This document shows positions 1 to 8,831 of a stretch of 43,876 bases of DNA, one piece after another. Position numbers and translations under genes: made by a program. The DNA comes from an uncultured Oscillospiraceae bacterium (lineage in GTDB: Bacteria; Bacillota; Clostridia; Oscillospirales; Acutalibacteraceae). Below the pieces are notes generated by a model. That model had not been told where the DNA came from. It was given only the letters and a program-made list of their open reading frames with translations, and searched no databases. The number at the start of each line of letters is the position of its first letter. Within the stretch, counting starts at the first letter, position 1. The DNA is taken from the NCBI GenBank assembly GCA_900539845.1, contig UQDP01000017.1, forward strand, positions 1-43,876. The letters run 5' to 3'.

Positions 1-4
1 AGGC

Positions 5-48
5 GGCCCTTTTAGGGCCTGTGCAAACCACCAGTTTAACTGGTGGTT
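5..48. repeat. Paired hairpins at the left edge (terminator or IS200/IS605-like end)
   Basis: Two adjacent inverted repeats are visible. One has 5-bp arms (GGCCC/GGGCC, positions 5-19). The other has perfect 11-bp arms, AACCACCAGTT and AACTGGTGGTT, at 26-48 around a single T. The second lies 12 bp past the stop of the 40-residue peptide gene and could end the sialidase transcript, but only a short T tract follows it in the leftward direction. Paired hairpins of this kind also occur at the ends of IS200/IS605-family elements, so a truncated element end is possible. No transposase is in the window. Confidence 0.4.
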
Positions 49-59
49 ATGATTTGCTA

Positions 60-182
60 TTAGAATTCGTTGTTTACTGCCCAAGGATCAACTTCCGTAT
101 CGGGGTTGCTGGTCGTTAACACTTCATTCTTTACCTGAAAATAATCAACTTCAAAGGAAGGTGTTTCATATTTCTTTTTCAT
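60..182 (-). CDS. Small 40-residue peptide of unknown function
   Basis: This short gene starts at ATG 182, with a GGAGGT ribosome binding site about 10 bases upstream, and ends in TAA. The peptide begins MKKKYETPSFEV, continues with a DYFQVKNEVLTTS stretch and ends in an acidic, Trp-containing tail (EVDPWAVNNEF). It has no signal peptide, no membrane segment and no cysteine. The pattern basic start, Y-x-x-P-x-F-E-V, then VLT-S is one I recall from very short uncharacterised peptides in Clostridia; that is memory, not a search. The gene lies 19 bp downstream of the sialidase stop in the same direction, so the two are probably co-transcribed. A putative nucleotidyltransferase gene lies on the far side of the sialidase. 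It might be a peptide precursor or a small accessory protein; function unknown. Confidence 0.6.
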   Translation of the reverse strand: MKKKYETPSFEVDYFQVKNEVLTTSNPDTEVDPWAVNNEF

Positions 183-201
183 ATCAGTGATCTACCTCCT
201 G

Positions 202-3200
202 TCAGTTAATCGCAGAAACCGTGCCGTTTTCGCACTTATAAACTCTTTCGCAGTAAGTAACGTACGGAACTTTGCTGCTGAGATCATCGCCCGGATTATA
301 ATCCTTGACGTAGCTTACATAAGCGCGCATATAATAAACGCCGCTTCCGCTGTTTTTCAAAGTCATTGTGAACGTACCCGAATTGTTGTGACCGTTCCAA
401 TGCGCAATTGCATTTGCCGGAACAACAAAAGCGTTATCCTCGCCCTTCTTGAGCGTTTCGGGTGTGGCATTCGGATCATTAGAGCAAATGATACCTGCTT
501 CAACAACGGTTACATCTTCATCCTGCGGCGCCGAGTAATCAACGGAAAGCGTGAACTTCTCGTTGGCAAAGTAGCCTGCGCCGTAGACTGCCGGAATCCT
601 GTCGGCTATCTGATTCGCAATGGAAGCATCCAGATCAGAGCTGCCGGGTTCGTAAGCCTTGTAGGTTACATTTTCATTTGCGGTGTAATTGATAAAGGAT
701 GAATCATAAGAAGCAAGATATTCTACGCCGTCAACTTCACGTGTCCATATGCTGCCCTCGGGAGCAACAAGAGAGACTCTCATGTTGTAATTCGTGGTCG
801 CATACTGCGTGCCGCCGTTAATCGTTCCGTTAACTGCCTTAAAGACTTTCTCTTCACCGGCAAGAAGCGAGCCGCGCTGATGAATCACGGTAGATTCATC
901 AATATCATACGTGTCGTCTGCCAAAGACCAGCCGACGAACGCATATCTCGGAGAATCTTTTACATTTACTTCAACGATCTCAGTGCCGTTAATCGTGATC
1001 TTTCTGCCTGTGCTGTCAACAGTTACCTGAGCAGAGCCGTCAGCAGGAATATAGCCGATACCGAGCACATCGCCGTAGTAATCCTCAACAACAACCGCCT
1101 CATTCTCTGTAACTTCAACTTCAACGGTTATATCTTCCTGAATCAGAATGGATAAAACATAGCCGGAGTCTTCAAGATTATAAGGTGTTGGCTCTTTACC
1201 GCCGGTCTCGGAAGTAACCATGCATTTTACCGTATACTTAGGATCATTGTAAGCGGAAAGATCAATCGTAGCGGTTTCGCCATAATTATACTGTGTTACC
1301 TGCTTATCGACCACATTCTCTTCATTGACATCAAGAGAATACGTAAGATCATACTTTTTAACCTGCGCAGAACCGTTAGCGCCGACATTCATATCGGTGA
1401 TAACATCCTTTGTGTATCCGTCAAGCGTTGCCTGCTCGGTCTGAGGTATGTTTACATAATCGACGCCATCATATTCCTCATAGATATTGTCGTCGCCGGT
1501 TTGAATAGACGACTCTATCTCCTGACCCTTATCGGTATAGGCAGTCTTATCGATTCTTTCTGACTCATTCTTAACCGCAACATAAACCTCGTCGTCAGCA
1601 GCAAGAACAAGATCAGCGTCATTGATTTTCTGTGCAAGATCTTCAATCTTAACCTGAATATCCAGCCTGTTGGACGGAACAGAGGTATCCACATCGGGAC
1701 CGGTTACATAACCGGGTGTGTTGTTGCGCTCATCCTCAGTGTCATACTTTTCATCTGCCATAAGAGCCTGCCCGTTTTCATAAGCCTCAAGGAAGGCTTT
1801 ATAGCTGTCGGGAGTCCAATTCGTGCCGTCGCTCAGTTCAATACCCTGCTGATAGTTGCCGAGATTATCTTCAAGCGCATTCTTGAGCGGTGAGAAATCG
1901 GCTCTCTTCGTCAAGAGATTATTGGTAAGTTCTATCGTGTCCTGACCCTGGTAATCGAAATAATCCTCATACGTTGATTTTTCAGGATCGGAATTATACT
2001 CTCTCTCTGCGGCAGTTGTGAGAAGCGTATAGTTGTTCAAATATTCCTGACGGATGAGAAGCGCATTCATGTAGTTATACCAAGTATCCGTGGTATACCA
2101 AGTGGACTTTTTAATGCTCTTCATCGCCTCGTCGTACGGAGTTCTTTCTTCCGACTTATCACACATTTTGATCTCAAATGTGAGACTCATATTATGCCAA
2201 GCATTGACACCAGCCTCAGCACCTTCCTGATACTGCACTTCACCTCTTAATGACTGGGTAGTATTCGGCGTTACATACGTTGTGCAGTTGACCGTTGCTG
2301 AACGAACAAGCTCATTTTTTAAGGTCTCATTATCTTCCGAAAGCGTGTAATAAGTATTTCCATTCGCATCTCCGCCGAACATATAATACTGCGTCTCAAT
2401 CTCACCGTCGCCGGAAAGCTTCTGAATATAGCTTCTGTTATCGTTACCAATTCGGAGCTGACGCTTCCAATAATCGTTTGAAGTATATTGAACGTTTACA
2501 GGCTGACGTTTCATAACAAGCGAAAACTTGGACGAATCCGTCGGATCCTGCGTTATACCTTCATTCTTATCGGAACTCTTATCATAGTAATAATACGCAA
2601 CATTTACATTATTCGTGATATCCTCATCGCGAAGATTATAAGTTTCCGTATCATCACTGCCATTGTTATTGACTATAACACCGGCGCCCTTAAATTCAGT
2701 ATTATTATCTTTTGCAATAGATATATCGGTCTGTGCGCCGTTATAAGTCATAATGCCATCTTCAGGATAAAGATGTATCGCATTACCAACATATGCATAT
2801 TCGCCGAATGTACCTTTACTGGTCAGTGTAGTATTACCATAAGAACCGTCCGCCAAAAGGAAAGTAGCAAAAGCTACGACTCTTGTTTCGGGAATCCAAG
2901 CACCATCATAGTAACCTAACCTGCTGACACGGTTACCGCTGAGGACATGACCTGGAACCGGGTTTGAAGCAACATAGAGTCTGTCCGTCTGCGTCCAAAG
3001 AAGACCGGTGCTGTCCTGAAGCGTGGTTTTCAGTGTTACATATGTACCGCTTTCATAGCTGTTATAATTTCCGTCATTCGCAAGAGCGAGAGTGCCAGTA
3101 AGCTTACCGCCGTTAGCATCGCCCTCCGGTGTAATAGTTGAATTTTCAAGAATTTCCTGATTATCGCCGAACGCTTCAACGGCATCTATGCCGATGATCG

Positions 3201-5643
3201 TATAGGAATTATCATTGATTTTGTAATTGGTTACTTTTTCGCCGGTAACCGAGCCGTCAGAAATAGAGCTTCCGAAAGTGGTAATCTCTGACTGCGTAGC
3301 GGAACCTGCGCCGTGCGTGTAAATAACAGGATCATAATCCACAACGCCGGTTATCTCACGGGAATAGTCCGACACTTCAATGATATACGTGTCGCTTCCG
3401 CAGACAACAGTCGCAGTGCCTGCCGCAAGGGCAGTAAAGGTCATATCATAACCGCTCTGAACATAGTCCTTATTGCCCTTTACCGTGTGCGTAAATACAT
3501 CATTAGAGGAAAGAGAAGGATAAAGGAAGTAATAGGAACCGTTGATCTCACAGCCGATCAGATATTTACCGCCGTCTACGATCTGGTCTACTTCAACATA
3601 TCCCGGAACGGGATCGTTGACGGAGCTCTCTTCGCCGATTTCGCATGGTCTAAATACTTTGAATATCGTGCCGGCATGATCGCCTTCACCGGGCCGATAA
3701 TCCATAGCCTGGTCGAACTGATAGATCTTTTCGCCGTCACGCCACATATAGAGCGCTTCGCCGCGCTCGTCAACAAACTGGAAGTATGTGTCCGTATCTC
3801 CGATCCTATTAATCGTAATCGGAGCCCTGTCCTTCGTGGAAGGCTGACCGGGAGTGTCAATGGTGAGATGAACACCCATGCTGCTTACATACCACTGACC
3901 CTCAGGGGTCTGCGTAAAGGTATACAGTGCGTCCGTAAGCGGAATCTGCTGACCGTCAAAGTTCGCGTCGCTGCCCATCTGCGCAGTTGAGCTGTAATTA
4001 TCTGTAAATTCAACCGAAACCGCATCGGGATTTGAATTTGTAAACTCATTGGTGTCCGCAGTATAGGTCTGCGTATCACGCTTTACAAGGTTAATATTAT
4101 AAGTCCTCTGCAGATCGGGGATTCTGAAGCTTGACAATTCCTCCATATCTGTGAATTCAACATAACGCAGAGTTGAGAAATCGTTGTTATCCTCATAAAG
4201 CAGCGCGATGTTGCCGTTCGGAAGTTCAGTAAGGCAGGAATAGGCGAATCCGCCCGTAGTGATCTGCTGCTGAACGGCATTTACGATATCATTGTTGGTA
4301 TTAAGAAGCAGGAACGTAAGCGTACCTTTGTTTCTGTTGCTGCCGTCATTGGCATGGGAAGCGATAAGCATTGTATAATAGTTACCGTCCCAAAGCACTT
4401 TTTTAGAATATTTGATAACCGAATACTGGTTATTTTCCGTAATATCAAAGTTCTGGCCGTTAAACTCAGAATCAAGGTGGATCGGGCCGCCGCCGTCAGC
4501 ATCAGCGTTTATCCAATAATAGTTTCCGTCAGCGTCTTTCTTCGCATCGGCATAAACCATTCTTCTTCTTGCAGTTCTGCAGAAAAGGCGGATCGTGCCG
4601 TCGTCCAACTCAACAGGCTGGCACTCACTTGTGCCGTTCCAAGAAAGCGTATAATCTATCCAGTACTTGAGGTCGGGAAGACTCTCTGTTCTTTTCCAAG
4701 ACTGACCGTTATCATCGGAATAAATGAAAGAAGAAGCCTGAGAGCCGCTTGTACCGTTCCAGGAATAAACGCCGAAAATGATCGTTCCGTCCGAAGTTAC
4801 AACACCTCTGCCGGGGCCGACGCCGCAGAACTGTTCGCCTGAATTCTTAACATTCACAAGTTTCATATCTGTCCAAGTCTGACCTCCGTCAGAAGAAGAT
4901 CTGAAAACAAGGAAAGTCGTTTTTACAGTCTGAAACTCACAGTCACTGTAGAACAGTGTACCGCTCTTTGCGCCGTTATTGTAAAGATAAAAATCATGGT
5001 CAACCGTGTAACCTTCTACGGCTGTTCCGTCCGCACGCATGATCTGCGCTCTGCCGTCCGCGCCGTCCTGATTGAATTCGCCAAGATAATAGTTGTATCC
5101 CGACTCACCCGTTCTGCTCAGAAGAAGACGGCCGCTGTCATCAAATGCCTTGTCGCCTACCGGGCGATAATTGGCACTTGTGATATTAATGGAATAGCCT
5201 GCCGGGAAGAACGTGCTCAGCGTATAGACCGTTTTGCCGTCCGTGGCAAGCGCGGAATCGCAGATACTGGTCGAACTGCGGTTGAACTGGTTGCCGTTAT
5301 CAGGATAATATGTAAGCATCTGATAATTCCAGGTTGCGCCGCCGTCCGTAGAACGGGCAACAATGCTGTCATTACCGCCGCCGTCGGCAACATCCGCTGT
5401 CCAGCGGGCATCCGCCTGCGCAATAAGGGTACCGTCATCCAGAGTAATCAGGTTCGGAATACGATAATAGTCCGACGGCTGACCCGAGACGAAGGGACTG
5501 CTCTGGCTGGTGCCGGGAACAGGCTCTGAACCGCTCTCGTCCGTTGCAAATGCCATCAACGGGAATGAGGTCAGCGCCATAACGAGCGCCATTAAAAACG
5601 CAAGCAGTTTTTTGGTTTTAAAATTTACTGTTTTTGTTTTCAT
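202..5643 (-). CDS. Large secreted GH33 exo-sialidase, multidomain
   Basis: This secreted retaining sialidase (GH33) would release terminal sialic acid, or a related 2-keto sugar acid, from glycans outside the cell. A signal peptide spans residues 1-33 (KK, hydrophobic core, AFA cleavage). The catalytic six-bladed propeller covers about 50-505. It has the Y-R-I-P motif with Arg61, Asp boxes at 98-105, 250-257 and 309-316, a second triad-type arginine near 356, and the likely nucleophile Tyr468 in FAYSCLTELPNG. Residues about 510-1300 are beta-rich accessory domains. A helical FIVAR-like stretch lies at about 1250-1400 and further beta domains follow to 1813. There is no LPXTG, dockerin or S-layer motif at the end, so its surface attachment is unclear. 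At 1813 residues it is much longer than a typical 400-700-residue sialidase. The start has an AGGAGG site. No nan catabolic genes or sialic acid transporter lie nearby. Confidence 0.9.
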   Translation of the reverse strand: MKTKTVNFKTKKLLAFLMALVMALTSFPLMAFATDESGSEPVPGTSQSSPFVSGQPSDYYRIPNLITLDDGTLIAQADARWTADVADGGGNDSIVARSTDGGATWNYQMLTYYPDNGNQFNRSSTSICDSALATDGKTVYTLSTFFPAGYSINITSANYRPVGDKAFDDSGRLLLSRTGESGYNYYLGEFNQDGADGRAQIMRADGTAVEGYTVDHDFYLYNNGAKSGTLFYSDCEFQTVKTTFLVFRSSSDGGQTWTDMKLVNVKNSGEQFCGVGPGRGVVTSDGTIIFGVYSWNGTSGSQASSFIYSDDNGQSWKRTESLPDLKYWIDYTLSWNGTSECQPVELDDGTIRLFCRTARRRMVYADAKKDADGNYYWINADADGGGPIHLDSEFNGQNFDITENNQYSVIKYSKKVLWDGNYYTMLIASHANDGSNRNKGTLTFLLLNTNNDIVNAVQQQITTGGFAYSCLTELPNGNIALLYEDNNDFSTLRYVEFTDMEELSSFRIPDLQRTYNINLVKRDTQTYTADTNEFTNSNPDAVSVEFTDNYSSTAQMGSDANFDGQQIPLTDALYTFTQTPEGQWYVSSMGVHLTIDTPGQPSTKDRAPITINRIGDTDTYFQFVDERGEALYMWRDGEKIYQFDQAMDYRPGEGDHAGTIFKVFRPCEIGEESSVNDPVPGYVEVDQIVDGGKYLIGCEINGSYYFLYPSLSSNDVFTHTVKGNKDYVQSGYDMTFTALAAGTATVVCGSDTYIIEVSDYSREITGVVDYDPVIYTHGAGSATQSEITTFGSSISDGSVTGEKVTNYKINDNSYTIIGIDAVEAFGDNQEILENSTITPEGDANGGKLTGTLALANDGNYNSYESGTYVTLKTTLQDSTGLLWTQTDRLYVASNPVPGHVLSGNRVSRLGYYDGAWIPETRVVAFATFLLADGSYGNTTLTSKGTFGEYAYVGNAIHLYPEDGIMTYNGAQTDISIAKDNNTEFKGAGVIVNNNGSDDTETYNLRDEDITNNVNVAYYYYDKSSDKNEGITQDPTDSSKFSLVMKRQPVNVQYTSNDYWKRQLRIGNDNRSYIQKLSGDGEIETQYYMFGGDANGNTYYTLSEDNETLKNELVRSATVNCTTYVTPNTTQSLRGEVQYQEGAEAGVNAWHNMSLTFEIKMCDKSEERTPYDEAMKSIKKSTWYTTDTWYNYMNALLIRQEYLNNYTLLTTAAEREYNSDPEKSTYEDYFDYQGQDTIELTNNLLTKRADFSPLKNALEDNLGNYQQGIELSDGTNWTPDSYKAFLEAYENGQALMADEKYDTEDERNNTPGYVTGPDVDTSVPSNRLDIQVKIEDLAQKINDADLVLAADDEVYVAVKNESERIDKTAYTDKGQEIESSIQTGDDNIYEEYDGVDYVNIPQTEQATLDGYTKDVITDMNVGANGSAQVKKYDLTYSLDVNEENVVDKQVTQYNYGETATIDLSAYNDPKYTVKCMVTSETGGKEPTPYNLEDSGYVLSILIQEDITVEVEVTENEAVVVEDYYGDVLGIGYIPADGSAQVTVDSTGRKITINGTEIVEVNVKDSPRYAFVGWSLADDTYDIDESTVIHQRGSLLAGEEKVFKAVNGTINGGTQYATTNYNMRVSLVAPEGSIWTREVDGVEYLASYDSSFINYTANENVTYKAYEPGSSDLDASIANQIADRIPAVYGAGYFANEKFTLSVDYSAPQDEDVTVVEAGIICSNDPNATPETLKKGEDNAFVVPANAIAHWNGHNNSGTFTMTLKNSGSGVYYMRAYVSYVKDYNPGDDLSSKVPYVTYCERVYKCENGTVSAIN

Positions 5644-5778
5644 AATTGTTTCTTTAGTCCTCCTTAATATAATTCAAGAAAGCTTAAATTTACATTAAAT
5701 TTAATAAAACTTAGCTAACTGCAAAAAAGCATCTGACCCTGCGTAACATCACAGTTTCCGCTAATATTATACGAAATA

Positions 5779-5807
5779 ATTATATCGTTTTACTAAAATT
5801 TTGTCAA
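5779..5807 (-). promoter_or_regulatory. Sigma-A promoter of the sialidase gene
   Basis: Read leftward, TTGACA (5807-5802) is followed by exactly 17 bases and then TATAAT (5784-5779). Both hexamers match consensus. The start of transcription would be near 5772, giving a leader of about 130 nt before the ATG at 5643. Confidence 0.85.
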
Positions 5808-5929
5808 TAATATTTGTAAACTTTTTATTAAAAGTGAACAATTGGTAACATTATAAAATACTGCATTCATGATTTGCGCTGTTTTGACGAGGTTATATAT
5901 TGTATTTCTGCTTAAAATTTGCTATCATG

Positions 5930-5938
5930 ATGTTGCGA
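5930..5938 (+). promoter_or_regulatory. Possible extended -10 promoter of the nucleotidyltransferase gene
   Basis: TGC-TATCAT at 5930-5938 fits an extended -10 (TGnTATAAT, one mismatch). No good -35 hexamer lies 17 bases upstream. The start codon is 76 bases further downstream. Confidence 0.4.
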
Positions 5939-6013
5939 ATCATAAATGAAATCCATTTTAACAATTTAAAGTTTAGCCTTTAGAATATCTAACAAAGCGA
6001 AAGGAAACATAAA

Positions 6014-7189
6014 TTGAACCAAAACGAGAAATACTTTGTTTCATTGATGTCATCATACCTGAATCGCACAAACCCTCCGCAGGCAGGCAAAGATACGGAC
6101 TGGGCGGCAATATACGAGCTCAGCGCAATACACAATGTTGCCGCAATAACGGCAGATCAGGTACTTAAGCTTGAACAAGGCAACTTGCCTGACGAGGAAA
6201 CGCTGTCAAAATTCCGGCAGCAAATCGGATATACAGTGATCGACGCCGCCGAAAAAGAAGAGACCGCCGCTTTTATAAAAGATTTTATGCGCGCCGGGAA
6301 CATTGATTTTATTTTCATCAAAGGCGCGGTATTGCGCAATTACTATCCGATTAAAGAGTTCCGTACGGGAAGCGACACGGATGTGATCATTCGGCAAGAA
6401 GATTTTGCAAAATGCCGAACGCTGTTTGAAACAAAAGGTTACGAAATCAAGACAGACGGTTTTAACGGTTTCTCCGTTTTCTATAAAAATCAGCACATAG
6501 AAATACACAGCACACTGGATTATGACAATCCTTTTTTTGGGAATATTTTTGATATGTGCGAAAAGAACGCAAATGAATATCTGATAAAAAAGGAGTACCA
6601 TTTGCTTTATGTTTTATGCCACATCATCAAACATTTCAATCACTGCGGCGCCGGAATCAAAATGTTTATGGACATAGATGTGCTGCTGAGAAGCACAGAC
6701 AACTTTGATTATGAGGAATTCATGGCATTATGCAGAAAGATAAACATCGAAACCTTTGCGAGGGCAAGCTTTGCGCTGTGCCGCTACTGGTTCAACACAC
6801 CTGTGGATTCCGATCTTGATCTCAGAGAATGCGCTGATTTCCGAGAATTATTTGAAACGGAGATCATAAAGAGCGGCAGCTTTGGCTTTCATTCAAGAGA
6901 CCTCGGAGATTATTACATCAATAAAGGAATCGGCGGTAGCGGCAAAAATTCTGCCGCCGCAAAGCTCAAAGCTTTGCTTTTTCTCATCTTCCCTCCTAAA
7001 AAAGACCTCGCAAGAAAATACGGATATCTTAATAAAAAGCCGTATCTGCTCCCGGTCGCTTGGATCTCAAGGCTGTGCGCCGCCGTTTTCAGCCGCAGAT
7101 CCCATTCAAGGAGCACCGTGAAAGCCATTTTACATACCGGCAGCGAATCCGAGCAGTATAAAAAGCTGCTTAAAGAGCTTAATATATAA
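6014..7189 (+). CDS. Putative nucleotidyltransferase (PF14907-type)
   Basis: This 391-residue soluble protein resembles the uncharacterised nucleotidyltransferase family PF14907 (NTP_transf_5). The core runs from about residue 80 to 220. It has a glycine-containing helix (FIKGAVLRNYYP, Lys103-Gly104) followed by the acidic strand RTGSDTDVII (Asp121, Asp123), the equivalent of the GS-x-D-x-D metal site of the polymerase-beta nucleotidyltransferase fold. Another acidic position may be Glu or His in QHIEIHS. There is no signal peptide or membrane segment. The start is TTG with an AAGGA site 8 bases upstream. Family members are often found in peptide-modification or polysaccharide loci, but the substrate is unknown. 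Here the gene stands alone, divergent from the sialidase and 40-residue peptide genes, and ends at a bidirectional terminator. A role in tagging the peptide is only a guess. Confidence 0.7.
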   Translation: MNQNEKYFVSLMSSYLNRTNPPQAGKDTDWAAIYELSAIHNVAAITADQVLKLEQGNLPDEETLSKFRQQIGYTVIDAAEKEETAAFIKDFMRAGNIDFIFIKGAVLRNYYPIKEFRTGSDTDVIIRQEDFAKCRTLFETKGYEIKTDGFNGFSVFYKNQHIEIHSTLDYDNPFFGNIFDMCEKNANEYLIKKEYHLLYVLCHIIKHFNHCGAGIKMFMDIDVLLRSTDNFDYEEFMALCRKINIETFARASFALCRYWFNTPVDSDLDLRECADFRELFETEIIKSGSFGFHSRDLGDYYINKGIGGSGKNSAAAKLKALLFLIFPPKKDLARKYGYLNKKPYLLPVAWISRLCAAVFSRRSHSRSTVKAILHTGSESEQYKKLLKELNI

Positions 7190-7228
7190 TGAAAATAATT
7201 GTAACACTGTGAACCAGAAGAATCATAG

Positions 7229-7258
7229 AAAAGGCATCGTAAAAACGACGCCTTTTTT
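7229..7258. terminator. Bidirectional terminator between convergent genes
   Basis: An inverted repeat with 12-bp arms (one mismatch, loop AAAA) has an A-run on the left and a T-run on the right, so it can end transcripts from both the nucleotidyltransferase gene and xylB. A second small hairpin, GTTTTGC/GCAAAAC, follows at 7261-7281. Confidence 0.75.
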
Positions 7259-7293
7259 ATGTTTTGCCGTTTCTGCAAAACGATCTAAAAAAC

Positions 7294-8820
7294 TTATAAC
7301 TTGGAGAGTGCTTTATAATCATCCTTTAAGGACAAATAAAGTTTTTTATAAAGCGCATGGAATTTTTGATAAAGCGCAGTACGCTCGTTTACGGGCATCA
7401 GCACATCACTGCTGCTGCGAACCATAGCTTTGCAAGCCGCTTCAACGCTGTCATAGATCCCCGCTCCGACAGCCGCAAGAACGGCAACGCCCAGAGCAGG
7501 ACTTTCCGACGAAGGCGCAGTGCATACAGGAATCGAAAACATATCACAAAGCATCTGCCGCCACAGAATGCTTTTTCCGCCGCCGCCCGTCACAAACATT
7601 TTCTCGGGTCGGATTTCCATTTCGTTTAAAATCTGCATACAATCCATCAGCGAATATCCCACGCCCTCCATCACACAGCGTATCATGTGGGCGCGCGTAT
7701 GAACGGCGGACAGTCCGAAAAACACACCTCGGCAATCCGAGTCAAGATGAGGCGTGCGCTCGCCCATCAGATAAGGCAGATACAAAAGCTTATCGGCGCC
7801 TATCGGGATACGCGACGCTTCATCGTCCATAATCTTATAAACATCCTCGCCGGACTGCTCCGCCTGTTGCATTTCCGACGCGCAGAAATTATTTTTAAAC
7901 CACTGTAAAGAAAGCCCCGCCGCCTGCGTCACGCCCATAACGTGCCACGCGCCCGGAACAGCACAGCAGAATGTGTGCACACGTCCGCCGGGATCCGTAA
8001 TGGGAGCGCTTGTGTGGGCAAACACAACGCCGGACGTACCTATTGTGGTAAAAGCTTTGCCATCGCTGACAACACCTGTTCCGACAGCGGCAGCGGCATT
8101 ATCCCCGGCCCCGCCTACGACCTTAGTTCCCGCACAAAGTCCTGTAAGGCTTGATGCCTGCCGGCTGACAGTACCCGTAACTTCCGGCGACTCATAAAGC
8201 CTGCCGAGAAGAGACGAATCGATATCCAAAGCAGAAAGCACCTCCTGCGACCAGCAACGGTTGGGTACATCAAGGAGCTGCATTCCCGACGCATCGGACA
8301 TTTCGGTGGCAAAATCCCCTGTCAGTCTATACCGAAGGTAATCCTTCGGCAGCAGAATATGCCGGCATTTGGCGTACAGTTCCGGCTCATGCTTTTTTAC
8401 CCACATAATCTTTGACGCCGTAAATCCCGTAAGAGCAGGATTCGCAGTAATGGAGAGCAACCTGTCAAAACCGACACGTTCGGTTATCTCCCCGCACTCC
8501 TTTTGCGTACGCTGGTCACACCAAAGAATTGCCGGGTGCAAAACTTCTCCGTTTTCATCGAGCATAACAAGACCGTGCATCTGACCCGAAATGCCGAGTG
8601 AAACAATATTCTCTGCCGCGACGCCGCTCTTTTCAACAACGTCTTTTAATGTTTTAATGGCAGCGTTAAACCAGTCTTGTGGATCCTGCTCCGCCCAGCC
8701 GTTCTGCGGCTGAAAAAGCGGATATTCCTGCGCGGCGGAGGCGATCTTAACCCCCTTTTCATCAAACAGAACCGTCTTCGTTGCGGAAGTTCCAAGATCT
8801 ATACCAATCACATATTTCAT
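7294..8820 (-). CDS. xylB: Xylulokinase
   Basis: This enzyme phosphorylates D-xylulose to D-xylulose 5-phosphate in the cytoplasm, the second step of xylose use. It is an FGGY-family kinase: the N-terminal phosphate-binding strand IGIDLGTSATK is at residues 5-15, the xylulokinase-typical GQMHGLV motif near 75-81, and GGAGDNAAAAVGTG carries the usual catalytic Asp. The ATPase glycine motif FVTGGGGKS is in the C-terminal half. Length (508) is normal. I prefer ATG at 8820 because GAAGG lies 8 bases upstream; a GTG at 8835 overlapping the xylA stop is in frame but lacks a binding site. It is the last gene of the long leftward cluster and lies directly behind xylA. Confidence 0.93.
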   Translation of the reverse strand: MKYVIGIDLGTSATKTVLFDEKGVKIASAAQEYPLFQPQNGWAEQDPQDWFNAAIKTLKDVVEKSGVAAENIVSLGISGQMHGLVMLDENGEVLHPAILWCDQRTQKECGEITERVGFDRLLSITANPALTGFTASKIMWVKKHEPELYAKCRHILLPKDYLRYRLTGDFATEMSDASGMQLLDVPNRCWSQEVLSALDIDSSLLGRLYESPEVTGTVSRQASSLTGLCAGTKVVGGAGDNAAAAVGTGVVSDGKAFTTIGTSGVVFAHTSAPITDPGGRVHTFCCAVPGAWHVMGVTQAAGLSLQWFKNNFCASEMQQAEQSGEDVYKIMDDEASRIPIGADKLLYLPYLMGERTPHLDSDCRGVFFGLSAVHTRAHMIRCVMEGVGYSLMDCMQILNEMEIRPEKMFVTGGGGKSILWRQMLCDMFSIPVCTAPSSESPALGVAVLAAVGAGIYDSVEAACKAMVRSSSDVLMPVNERTALYQKFHALYKKLYLSLKDDYKALSKL

Positions 8821-8831
8821 AGTTTTAACCT

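Larger units (their letters stand above)
5644..6013. other. 370-bp divergent intergenic region
   Basis: No gene is seen here. It holds the consensus promoter and a roughly 130-nt leader for the leftward sialidase gene, and a weaker extended -10 promoter for the rightward nucleotidyltransferase gene. The stretch is strongly AT-rich. I see no convincing riboswitch or operator palindrome. Confidence 0.7.

Noticed and set aside
187..702. Rightward open frame inside the sialidase gene
   Set aside because: It lies antisense to a clearly homologous coding region, has no binding site and shows no family resemblance.
202..5643. Reading the GH33 enzyme as a Dha hydrolase of rhamnogalacturonan-II degradation
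   Set aside because: The GH95 and GH141-like neighbours made this tempting, but the sialidase has its own promoter, lies beyond a terminator and keeps ordinary sialidase motifs. Nothing in the sequence favours Dha.
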